NCBI RefSeq assembly: GCF_018614585.1
Contig: NZ_JAGGOI010000048.1
Location: 18,722-82,721 of the forward strand
DNA length: 64,000 bases
Direction of reading: 5' to 3'
Source of the DNA: Streptomyces sp. ISL-1
Lineage (GTDB): Bacteria; Actinomycetota; Actinomycetes; Streptomycetales; Streptomycetaceae
Position numbers and translations under genes: made by a program. Each line of letters starts with the position of its first letter. The first letter of the stretch is position 1. The notes under the pieces were generated by a model. The model was given only the letters and a program-made list of their open reading frames with translations. It did no database searches and was not told the origin of the DNA. Shown here one piece after another: positions 57,515 through 64,000 of this stretch.

Positions 57515-58927
57515 TCAGGATCCGGCCATTGTGCGGGCGGGCGGACCGCCGAGCGGACAGTCGGTGAGCAGCGTGCCTTGATCGGCCGGTTCCGGGCGGG
57601 CCAGCGTGCGGCTGGGCACCGGCTGCCTGCCGTGTCCGATCCATGCCTCCAGGGCGGTGAACGCCGAGCGGTGACAGGGGGTCAACGGCCGCAGCCTGTC
57701 CGGAAAGACGTCGTAGAGCGAGTCGACGTGCGTGCCGCCTTCGACGCGGTAGTAGCGCAAGAGCCCGCCGCGCCCGGCGTCGCGCACCATCGTCGCGTAC
57801 ACATCGGAGTCACGGCCGATGGGCAGCAGCACATCGAGGGTGCCGTGCAGGGTGATCAGCGGTTTGCCGATCCGGCCGGTCAGCGCGATCGAAGCGACGG
57901 CACGGCGCACGTCGGGTGGGCGGGACGCGTAGTCGTAATCCGCGTCGCAGGCGGGCGTGCCGGGTGCGCAGAACGGAGTCCCCGCCTCGGTCTGCCCGTC
58001 GTAGCCCGGGTCCAGCTCCTCCCGGTAGATGCGCTGGGTCAGGTCCCAGTAGTACTGATGGTGGAAGGGCCACAAGAACTCCGACCCTGCCGGATACCCG
58101 GCGGCGACCATGGCCCTGTGCGCCTGGTCCGCGCCCGGACCGCCGGCGGCGTACACCGGATAGTGGCGCAGCGCGGGCGGCAGGAACGTCAGCAGATGCG
58201 GTCCGCTCGCCCGCCAGAGTGTCCCCTCCCAGTCGACGCCGCCGTCGTACAGCTCGGGGTGGTTCTCCAGCTGCCAGCGCACCAGATAGCCGCCGTTGGA
58301 CATGCCGGTGGCGAGTGTGCGGGACGGCGGGCGGTGGTAGCGCTGGGCGACGACCTTGCGGGCGGCCCTGGTCAACTGCGTGACCCGGTCGTTCCATTCG
58401 GCGATCGCCGCTCCCGGTGCGGCGCCGTCGCGGTAGAAGCCCGCGCCCGTGTTGCCCTTGTCGGTGGCGGCGAACGCGTAGCCGCGGGAGAGGACCCAGT
58501 CGCCGATGGCGCGGTCGTTGGCGTACTGCTCGCGCACGCCGGGGGAGCCCGCCACGACCAGCCCGCCGTTCCAGCGGTCGGGCAGCCGGACGACGAACTG
58601 CGAGTCATGGCTCCAGCCGTGGTTGGCATTGCCCTTCGAGGTGTCGGAGAAATAGCCGTCGATCTGGATGCCGGGCACGCCGCTGGGCGTGGCCAGTCCC
58701 GCCGGGGTCAGTCCGGCCCAGTCGGCCTGATCGGTATGGCCGGAGGCGACCGTCCCCGCCGTCGTCAACTCGCCCAGACAGGACACCTCTTGGTGCTCGG
58801 CGCCGGGCACGTGCAGCCGCGCGATCCGGGCACAGTGGGCCGCCGTTTCCGGCTGGGGCCCGGCGACGGCAGGTGCGGCGGTGACGGCGAGCAGCAGCGC
58901 GGCCGCGTACGGAAGGGCGAAGCGCAC
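57515..58927 (-). CDS. Secreted alpha/beta hydrolase (tannase/feruloyl-esterase or 3-hydroxybutyrate-oligomer hydrolase type)
   Basis: 470 residues with a cleavable signal peptide (MRFALPYAAALLLAVTAAPA then VAG). The catalytic serine lies in LATGMSNGGYLVRW (G-x-S-x-G as GMSNG), with FAATDKGNTGAGFYRD before it and a late Asp (HGTLDVLLPIGRDSD) and His (VEGGTHVDSLYDVF). Cysteines in the body may form disulphides. The gene directly follows a PHB-depolymerase gene (47-base gap), which favours hydroxyalkanoate oligomers as substrate, but family membership alone would also allow aromatic esters. AGGAGG precedes GTG 58927. Confidence 0.82.
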   Translation of the reverse strand: MRFALPYAAALLLAVTAAPAVAGPQPETAAHCARIARLHVPGAEHQEVSCLGELTTAGTVASGHTDQADWAGLTPAGLATPSGVPGIQIDGYFSDTSKGNANHGWSHDSQFVVRLPDRWNGGLVVAGSPGVREQYANDRAIGDWVLSRGYAFAATDKGNTGAGFYRDGAAPGAAIAEWNDRVTQLTRAARKVVAQRYHRPPSRTLATGMSNGGYLVRWQLENHPELYDGGVDWEGTLWRASGPHLLTFLPPALRHYPVYAAGGPGADQAHRAMVAAGYPAGSEFLWPFHHQYYWDLTQRIYREELDPGYDGQTEAGTPFCAPGTPACDADYDYASRPPDVRRAVASIALTGRIGKPLITLHGTLDVLLPIGRDSDVYATMVRDAGRGGLLRYYRVEGGTHVDSLYDVFPDRLRPLTPCHRSAFTALEAWIGHGRQPVPSRTLARPEPADQGTLLTDCPLGGPPARTMAGS

Positions 58928-58974
58928 GGGAAACCTCCTGGTGGTGTACGGACCGTGGTGTACCGGCCGTGGGG

Positions 58975-60426
58975 TCAGGGGCAGTTGCCGTCGGCGACGA
59001 CGTAGTAGCCGGCCGGGGATTCCTTCAGCGTGTGGGTGACGAAGGTGTTGTAGAGACCCATGTTCTGCGCGGACCCCTTGGCGTACGCGTAGCTGCCGTC
59101 CGTGGTGGCCTGACCGGCCGCCACCTGGTGGTAGTTGTCGGTCGTCCAGCAGGCTGCCACGGAGCCGGTGGTGGCAGCCGTGACCGGGCCGGAGCGTGCG
59201 CCTTCCGCCCCTGTCGCGTCGCGGGCGGCCACGCTGTAGTCGTGGCCCGTGCCCGGGTTCAGCCCCGTGTCCGTGAAGGGCGAGCCCGCCGGAGTGGCGA
59301 CACGCGCCCCGTCCCGGTACACCGCGTAGCCCGCCGCACCCTCAACCGCGTTCCATCTCAAGGTGATCGAGGTGTCGGTGGCTCCCGTCGCGGCGAGTCC
59401 GGCCGGGGCCGGCAGGCCGCCGGGATCCGGCGCGGAGCCGCTCAGGCCGAAGAACTCGCTGATCCAGTAGCTGGAGCAGATCGAGTCGATGAAGTTCGCC
59501 GTGCCGGTCTGCCCGCACTGCTGCGGCCCGCTGCCCGGGTCCACCGGCGTGCCGTGGCCGATGGCGGGCACCCGGTCGACCTCGACGAGGATCCTGCCGT
59601 CGGTCCCCAGATACTGCTCCCGGCGCGTCTGGTTGGGCCCGATCGTGGATGTGCGGTCCGGATTCTGATCCACCCCATGCACGGCGGTCCATTGGTCCCG
59701 CAGCTCATCCGCGTTCTTCGGGGCGACCGTCGGGTCATTGTCACCGTGCCAGACCGCCACCCGGGGCCACGGCCCGGCGTACCCCGGATAGGCGTCGCGG
59801 ACCCGCTGCGCCCACACCGCCGGCGTACGGTCCACGCCCGGGTTCATGCAGGTGAACGCCCCTGTGTCCTTGGTGCAGTCGTACGGCAGGCCGGCGACAA
59901 CCGCGCCCGCCTCGAAGACGTCGGGGTAGGCGGCGAGCATGACCGCGGTCATACCGCCTCCGGCCGAGAGCCCGGTGACGTACGTACGCGCCGCATCGGC
60001 CCCGTACGCACTCTCCGCATGGGCGACCATCTGCCGGATCGACGCGGCCTCGCCCTGCCCGCGCCGGTTGTCCGTCGTCTGGAACCAGTTGAAGCAACTG
60101 TTGAGGTTGTTCGCCGATGTCGTCTCGGCGAGCACCAGCACAAACCCGTGCCGGTCGGCGAGCGTCGTCAGTCCGGAGTTGTCGGCGTACACCTGGGCGC
60201 TCTGGGTGCAGCCGTGCAGGGCGACCACGACCGCGGGATGCGCGGGCAGAGCGGCCGGCCGGTAGACGTACATGTTCAGGCCGCCCGGATTGGCGCCGAA
60301 GCTGCCCACCTTCTCCAGGGTTACGGCCGCATGCGCCGCGGGCGTGGGGACGAACCAGAGCAGGGCCGCGAGCAGAGCGAGGACAGTGCTCATGCCCGCC
60401 GGCTTGGAGTGTTTGCGCAACCGCAT
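58975..60426 (-). CDS. Extracellular polyhydroxyalkanoate (PHB) depolymerase with Fn3 linker and C-terminal binding domain
   Basis: 483 residues. A long signal peptide (GMSTVLALLAALLWFVPTPA, cut after AHA) is followed by a type-1 catalytic domain (about 35-300): VVALHGCTQSAQVYADNSGL (oxyanion-hole His), VTGLSAGGGMTAVMLAAYPD (lipase box Ser), the acid in WHGDNDPTVAP and His in AIGHGTPVD. Then comes a fibronectin III linker (PAGLAATGATDTSITLRWNA) and a C-terminal tail (YYVVADGNCP) like the substrate-binding part of short-chain-length depolymerases. GGGAGG sets the ATG at 60426. It degrades PHA outside the cell and is first in a two-gene unit with the esterase. Confidence 0.92.
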   Translation of the reverse strand: MRLRKHSKPAGMSTVLALLAALLWFVPTPAAHAAVTLEKVGSFGANPGGLNMYVYRPAALPAHPAVVVALHGCTQSAQVYADNSGLTTLADRHGFVLVLAETTSANNLNSCFNWFQTTDNRRGQGEAASIRQMVAHAESAYGADAARTYVTGLSAGGGMTAVMLAAYPDVFEAGAVVAGLPYDCTKDTGAFTCMNPGVDRTPAVWAQRVRDAYPGYAGPWPRVAVWHGDNDPTVAPKNADELRDQWTAVHGVDQNPDRTSTIGPNQTRREQYLGTDGRILVEVDRVPAIGHGTPVDPGSGPQQCGQTGTANFIDSICSSYWISEFFGLSGSAPDPGGLPAPAGLAATGATDTSITLRWNAVEGAAGYAVYRDGARVATPAGSPFTDTGLNPGTGHDYSVAARDATGAEGARSGPVTAATTGSVAACWTTDNYHQVAAGQATTDGSYAYAKGSAQNMGLYNTFVTHTLKESPAGYYVVADGNCP

Positions 60427-60745
60427 CCGAGACCTCCCGCAGGCGTACCGATGTGCCGGTCACAGTAGGAACCGGCCCCTCTCCCGCGGAATGGTGACGC
60501 GACCCATAGCGCGAGCCGCGGACGGCGGTGCGCGGACCGTTGCCCGTGCGGCGTACGCCTGCTAGGAGCGCGGCTCGCCTCCGCCCACCCTTGAGCGCCC
60601 CGTCCTCCGGTCCATTACCTCGTGGGTAATCGACGCCCCGCGCCCCGCTCGGCACCCTTGCGGTACCGGATCTCGGGCGGCGCACTCCGTCCGGGTTCCG
60701 GGTCCCCGACCAGGCCCGTCCGACCTCGATGGAGGCTGATTCGCC
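60427..60745. promoter_or_regulatory. Divergent intergenic region with the dyad ATTACC-N5-GGTAAT
   Basis: This 319-base stretch separates the leftward depolymerase gene from the rightward membrane-protein gene. It holds one clear dyad, ATTACC-TCGTG-GGTAAT at 60614-60630 (perfect 6-bp arms), about 190 bases from the depolymerase start and 116 bases from the other. No other gene is seen here. Confidence 0.45.
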
Positions 60746-61165
60746 ATGTCCGAAACTCTGCTCCCCGGCATCTCCCGCACCAACGAGCCGCGGACGATGC
60801 TGCGCAGGTTCCTCGCTCTCGACGCCCTCGTCACGTGCGTCAACGCACTGGCGTACGTCGCGGCATCCGGCCCTCTCGGGCGGCTCCTCGGGGTCGATGC
60901 CGCCGTCCTGGTCGAACTGGGCGTATTTCTCGCGCTGTTCGGGGCCGGAGTCGGCTTTCTCGCCTCCCGCCGGCAGCCGCCGCAGCTGCCCGTGAAGCTC
61001 GTCGTCGAGGCGAATCTGCTGTGGGCCGTCCTCAGCGTCGCCGCGCTCGCGCTCTGGTTCGAGCCGACGACCGCCGGCACTGTCTGGATCCCGTTGCAGG
61101 CGCTGACCGTCGCCGGTTTCGCCGTCCTGCAGTGGTCCGCGCTGCGCGCAGCAGCTACGGGGTGA
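60746..61165 (+). CDS. Hypothetical four-helix membrane protein
   Basis: A 139-residue integral membrane protein with four predicted helices (FLALDALVTCVNALAYVAAS, VELGVFLALFGAGVGFLA, ANLLWAVLSVAALALWF, WIPLQALTVAGFAVLQW). No family is recognised; a DoxX-like or SPW-like fold is possible. GGAGG is 11 bases before ATG 60746. Its stop lies 11 bases inside the convergent HTH gene. Confidence 0.7.
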   Translation: MSETLLPGISRTNEPRTMLRRFLALDALVTCVNALAYVAASGPLGRLLGVDAAVLVELGVFLALFGAGVGFLASRRQPPQLPVKLVVEANLLWAVLSVAALALWFEPTTAGTVWIPLQALTVAGFAVLQWSALRAAATG

Positions 61166-61991
61166 GCGACTGCAGATACTTGGCCGTCGCCGGGTCGGCC
61201 GGGAGGAACGTCTCGATGGCCAGCTCGGCGACGGTGACATCCATCGGGGTGTTGAAGGTCGAGATGGACGACACGAAGGACAACACCCGGCCGTCGTGCT
61301 CGATCTGAAGCGGAAGCGCGAAATATGGGGGGTGCTCACGGTCCTCGGGCCCGGCGCCGGTCTCCGGGCTCTCCGGGCTCTCCGGGCTCTCCGGGCTCTC
61401 CGGAAGGGGATACGCGGCGACCTCGTCGTACAGCTCGCGCAGCGGCTCGGAGCGGGCCAGCGCGATCTGGCGTTCCATCTGGGCCAGCAGATGGCCGCGC
61501 CACTCCCGCAGATTGCGGATCCGCGGGGACAGCCCCTCCGGGTGGAGCGTGATCCGCATGGCGTTCAGCGGTGGCGTGAGCAGATGCTCCGGCAGGCCTT
61601 CGAGGAGCGTCGCGATACCGCGGTTCGCCGCCACCACGGTGTAGGTGCCGTCGACGACGATCGCCGGATACGGCTCGTAGCCCTGCAAGAGCCGCTCCAT
61701 GCCCTCGCGCAGCGGCCCCATCGCCGGGTCGGCGAGGGAGGTTTCGGCATACCGGGGCGCGTAACCGGCCGCCAGCAGCAGGGCGTTGCGCTCCCGTACG
61801 GGGACATCGAGGTGCTCCGCGAGGCGCAGGATCATCTCCTCGCTCGGGCGGGAGCGTCCTGTCTCGATGAAGCTGATGTGGCGGGCCGAGGAGTCGGCGC
61901 GCAGAGCCAGCTCCAGCTGACTGATCCGGCGCCGCTCGCGCCAGCCGCGCAGCAGCGGCCCTGCTCCCGTGCCGGACGCGACAGTTGTCAT
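61155..61991 (-). CDS. XRE-type regulator with MmyB-like ligand-binding domain
   Basis: 278 residues. The N-terminal helix-turn-helix is LLRGWRERRRISQLELALRA then DSSARHISFIETGRSRPSEE. After about residue 95 follows the MmyB-like domain (YEPYPAIVVDGTYTVVAANR, IRNLREWRGHLLAQMERQIA). A Ser-Pro-Glu repeat encoded by a 9-bp tandem array lies in the middle of this domain (about residues 200-212). The subgroup often regulates a neighbouring SDR or membrane gene; here the convergent membrane protein is the only close neighbour. GGAG nearly abuts ATG 61991, so initiation may be leaderless. Confidence 0.88.
   Translation of the reverse strand: MTTVASGTGAGPLLRGWRERRRISQLELALRADSSARHISFIETGRSRPSEEMILRLAEHLDVPVRERNALLLAAGYAPRYAETSLADPAMGPLREGMERLLQGYEPYPAIVVDGTYTVVAANRGIATLLEGLPEHLLTPPLNAMRITLHPEGLSPRIRNLREWRGHLLAQMERQIALARSEPLRELYDEVAAYPLPESPESPESPESPETGAGPEDREHPPYFALPLQIEHDGRVLSFVSSISTFNTPMDVTVAELAIETFLPADPATAKYLQSLTP
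61362..61403. repeat. 9-bp in-frame tandem repeat inside the HTH regulator gene
   Basis: CTCCGGGCT is repeated four times (61362-61397), followed by a partial copy to 61403. On the coding strand it gives Ser-Pro-Glu units. Because the unit is a multiple of three, copy changes keep the frame and would lengthen or shorten an exposed loop. Confidence 0.9.
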
Positions 61992-62071
61992 ACTCCGACG
62001 GTAATACGGCACGTGGGCGGCGTGCCCGGCCGGCCCGGCGCGGCAGCGCATCCAGACGCCTCGGAAGAAGA

Positions 62072-62103
62072 GCCCCGACCGGACGGGGGGTTCCGGCCGG
62101 GGC
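62072..62103. terminator. Hairpin downstream of the PI-PLC-like gene
   Basis: GCCCCGACCGGA and TCCGGCCGGGGC form a 12-bp stem with one A-C mismatch around an 8-base loop. It lies in the 313-base gap 61992-62304, which also holds the 13-bp palindrome GGGACACTGTCCC at 62200-62212 but no gene. Confidence 0.6.
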
Positions 62104-62304
62104 AGCAAGAGGTGGGCGCGAATGGCGGTCGCCTCTCGGCGAAACGCTCCACAGGGCTTCAGCCGAACGATCTTCCCTGTGGGCAAAAGGTGAGGCCCGG
62201 GGACACTGTCCCATCCGCACCCACGTATAGATGAACGGTAAACCATCGCGTGGTGTTCCGTGGCACCCCCCAGGCCGACCCCTCTGTGACAAGCGTTACG
62301 TCCG

Positions 62305-63366
62305 TTACTGGCCGCCGCCCCGCTGCACCACCGTCGCCAGCACCGACGGCAGCGGATACCAGTCGGCCGACACCACGCTCGCGTGGCGCCCCGCCAGCAG
62401 CGCGACCCGGTCCCGGGCCTGCGTCTCGGTCGGGTTCGTGCCGTCGATCGCGGGCGCCACATTGTGAGCGTCCGTCATGACGACGAGGTAGTGGTTCCGG
62501 TCGTACCAGCCGGTGTCGACGGTGCCGCCCGCGTACGTACCGGCGTTCCCGTCGAAGAGGACGAACCAGGGGCGGATGTCGGCGTCGGCGTACCGGGTAC
62601 GGGGGTCGCCGGCACCCGCGCCGTGGACGGCCGGGAAGGCGGCCGCGTCCCGGAGCTTGCCCGCAGCCGCGAGATTGCGCAGGTGCGTGGCGTACTCGCG
62701 GTCGGTCCACAGGGTGTCGGCGGGGTTGCCCTCCTCGACCGTCCCGGGGATCAGCTCGATGACGAACTTGCCGGCGAGGGCGGACCGGGCGGGCCAGCCG
62801 TTCGTGCGTACCGCCGTGTCGAGTTCAGGGTGAGCCCCGGCCAGGTCGGCCGGTCGGAACAGGGCGTCGCCGAGTCGGGCGGAGAGCAGCGCGTCGAGCG
62901 CGGCGGGGCCGCGGCCGTTGTTGTTCTGGAAGCCGTCCTTCATCTCGATCTTGATCAGAATCGGACGATGGCCGGGGTGGGCGTCGTGCCACGCTTTCAT
63001 GTCCGCGAGGCAGCCGCCGAGGTCCTGGTTTCTGGACTTGGTGCGCAGTTCGGCGGCGTTCGCCGCGTTCTCGCAGTTGTTGTTGTTGCCGAGAGGGTTG
63101 TTGTGCGAGACGCGCCACGACCGGCCGAACACATTGGTCCAGACGTCGAGTTCGAGCATCCCGGCGCCGGAGTCGAGCGCGTCGGCGAAGTACGAGTACT
63201 TCGCCTTCTCGTAGGCGTTGTGGACGCCCACCCAGGTGGCGGAGGAGTAGGGCAACTGCCCCGGGTCCGCCACCTGGGCCGTGGCCGCCTCCGCCGGAGC
63301 GAGTGCGGTGGCGAGCAGCCCGGCCGCGACTGTCGTCGTCACGGCGGCGCGTGTGAGCTTCCCCAT
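62305..63366 (-). CDS. Secreted phosphatidylinositol-phospholipase-C-domain protein
   Basis: 353 residues with a signal peptide (MGKLTRAAVTTTVAAGLLAT then ALAPAEAA). The mature part has WVGVHNAYEKAKYSYFADAL (catalytic-site His), MLELDVWTNVFGRSWRVSHN (acidic metal or substrate residues and second His) and LIKIEMKDGFQNNNG, the pattern of the calcium-dependent PI-PLC group known from Streptomyces antibioticus. It would cleave PI or glycosyl-PI outside the cell by a two-step reaction. AGGGGA precedes ATG 63366. It is monocistronic. Confidence 0.88.
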   Translation of the reverse strand: MGKLTRAAVTTTVAAGLLATALAPAEAATAQVADPGQLPYSSATWVGVHNAYEKAKYSYFADALDSGAGMLELDVWTNVFGRSWRVSHNNPLGNNNNCENAANAAELRTKSRNQDLGGCLADMKAWHDAHPGHRPILIKIEMKDGFQNNNGRGPAALDALLSARLGDALFRPADLAGAHPELDTAVRTNGWPARSALAGKFVIELIPGTVEEGNPADTLWTDREYATHLRNLAAAGKLRDAAAFPAVHGAGAGDPRTRYADADIRPWFVLFDGNAGTYAGGTVDTGWYDRNHYLVVMTDAHNVAPAIDGTNPTETQARDRVALLAGRHASVVSADWYPLPSVLATVVQRGGGQ

Positions 63367-63540
63367 GGTCCCCTGCCTTCACGTCGGTCGTTTCAAGTCG
63401 ACGGAAGATTAGGGGAGTTGAGTGAACCTTGGGGAGACTGGACTCGGCCGTTACGGATGGACTGAATGTGAACGGTGGTCCAGTCCCCCACCCCGCCCCT
63501 TCCCGAAACTGGAGGGGTGAGCCCCCGGGCCCCTGGGAGT
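63367..63540. other. Upstream region of the PI-PLC-like gene, no gene seen
   Basis: This stretch contains the promoter side of the PI-PLC-like gene and leads into the repeat array. Open frames here have chance composition. Confidence 0.5.
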
Positions 63541-64000
63541 GCCGGCTCGTCGCCGCCCGGTGCGGGCAACGGGGACGGGTTGCCGCGTCCGTCCGGGGAG
63601 GGGCCGTGCATGGTCGTCCCCGCAGGGCATCGGCGGCAGCCACCGACTCCGAAGAGTCGAGGAGCCACGAGTGCCGGCTTGCTGCTGCCCAGTGCGGGCA
63701 GCGGGGACCAGGTCCGCCGGGGGGCCTGCACCGGCCTCGAGGAGTCGAGCCCGGTCGAGCCCGCAGGATTGCCGGCTTGTCGCGGCCCGGTGCGCGCTAA
63801 CGGGGACGAGTTGTCACGTCCGGCCGGGGAGGGGTCGTGCAGGGTCGTCCCCGCAGGGCATCGGCGGCAGCACCGGCCCCGAGGAGTCGAGCCCGGTCGA
63901 GTCCCCGGGAGTGCTGGCTTGTCGCGGCCCGGTGCGCGCTAACGGGGACGAGTTGTCACGTCCGGCCGGGGAGGGGTCGTGCAGGGTCGTCCCCGCAGGG
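63541..64000. repeat. Array of long imperfect tandem repeats running off the right edge
   Basis: Four units begin with GCCGGCT or GCTGGCT at 63541, 63673, 63771 and 63913, with periods of 132, 98 and 142 bases. The last two are almost identical: over the 88 bases available before the edge they differ at one position. Each unit contains GGGGACGAG or a variant, CGGCCGGGGAGGGG-like, and a GTCGTCCCCGCAGGG segment with short inverted repeats. The frames through it are open on the + strand in more than one phase without ribosome sites, so I call it non-coding. The array continues beyond the window. Confidence 0.85.

Noticed and set aside
63541..64000. CRISPR array at the right edge
   Set aside because: Units are too long (98-142 bases), variable in period, without short constant repeats and unique spacers, and no cas genes are near.
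1..64000. tRNA, rRNA or biosynthetic gene cluster
   Set aside because: No cloverleaf with a CCA-end context, no rRNA-like sequence and no polyketide synthase, NRPS or terpene synthase genes were seen.

Overview
The window is about 72% G+C, dense with genes that overlap by 4-8 bases, uses many GTG and some TTG starts, and is full of actinomycete families. It looks like the chromosome of a Streptomyces or close relative. The order pssA/psd - ethylmalonyl-CoA genes - ccr - tetR - 3-hydroxyacyl-CoA dehydrogenase - HEAT protein is, from memory, the order found in Streptomyces genomes. No tRNA, rRNA or CRISPR array was seen.

Region by region. (1) 0-9 kb: repair and ADP-ribose/NAD chemistry: a macro-domain protein, a GH15 glucoamylase/trehalase-like enzyme, an Ada-AlkA fusion with ogt, and a leftward set of ADP-ribosylglycohydrolase, Nudix hydrolase and Sir2 deacylase. 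(2) 9-22 kb: glycerate kinase, then phosphatidylserine synthase and decarboxylase behind a complete leftward ethylmalonyl-CoA operon (ccr, mutase, lyase, hydratase, dehydrogenase), a TetR regulator and a tandem-duplicated 3-hydroxyacyl-CoA dehydrogenase. (3) 22-28 kb: GNAT and RidA genes, a radical-SAM protein with a LexA-type box, a lipid-binding-fold protein, a drug exporter with three extra beta-sandwich domains, and a methyltransferase. (4) 28-35 kb: a rightward four-peptidase operon (M55, M20, S9, S66), adenosine deaminase and a GntR regulator. (5) 35.4-39.2 kb: a decayed accessory patch holding pieces of Tn3, IS701 and IS110 transposases, a beheaded SDR gene, and an intact MerR regulator and enoyl-CoA hydratase that share an operator-like sequence. 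(6) 39-47 kb: HxlR/RidA, acetyltransferases, a DUF5107-TPR protein and two methyltransferases. (7) 47-57 kb: lipid and membrane genes: a PAP2-lipid kinase fusion, an aminotransferase-fold protein that lacks the PLP lysine, a NAPE-PLD-type hydrolase, DedA, a second metallo-beta-lactamase-fold protein, a membrane-anchored phosphodiesterase and an alcohol dehydrogenase. (8) 57-64 kb: a STAS protein, a secreted polyhydroxyalkanoate depolymerase with a secreted oligomer esterase, an HTH regulator, a secreted PI-PLC-like enzyme, and long tandem repeats running off the right edge.

How they could work together (inference): the secreted depolymerase and esterase could feed 3-hydroxybutyrate toward crotonyl-CoA. 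The 3-hydroxyacyl-CoA dehydrogenase and the Ccr operon would then make ethylmalonyl- and methylmalonyl-CoA, which are also polyketide extender units. The strongest candidates for something undescribed are the lysine-less aminotransferase paired with the NAPE-PLD-type hydrolase, the transporter-less peptidase operon, the dyad-bearing ccr and MerR promoters, and the LexA box at the radical-SAM gene.
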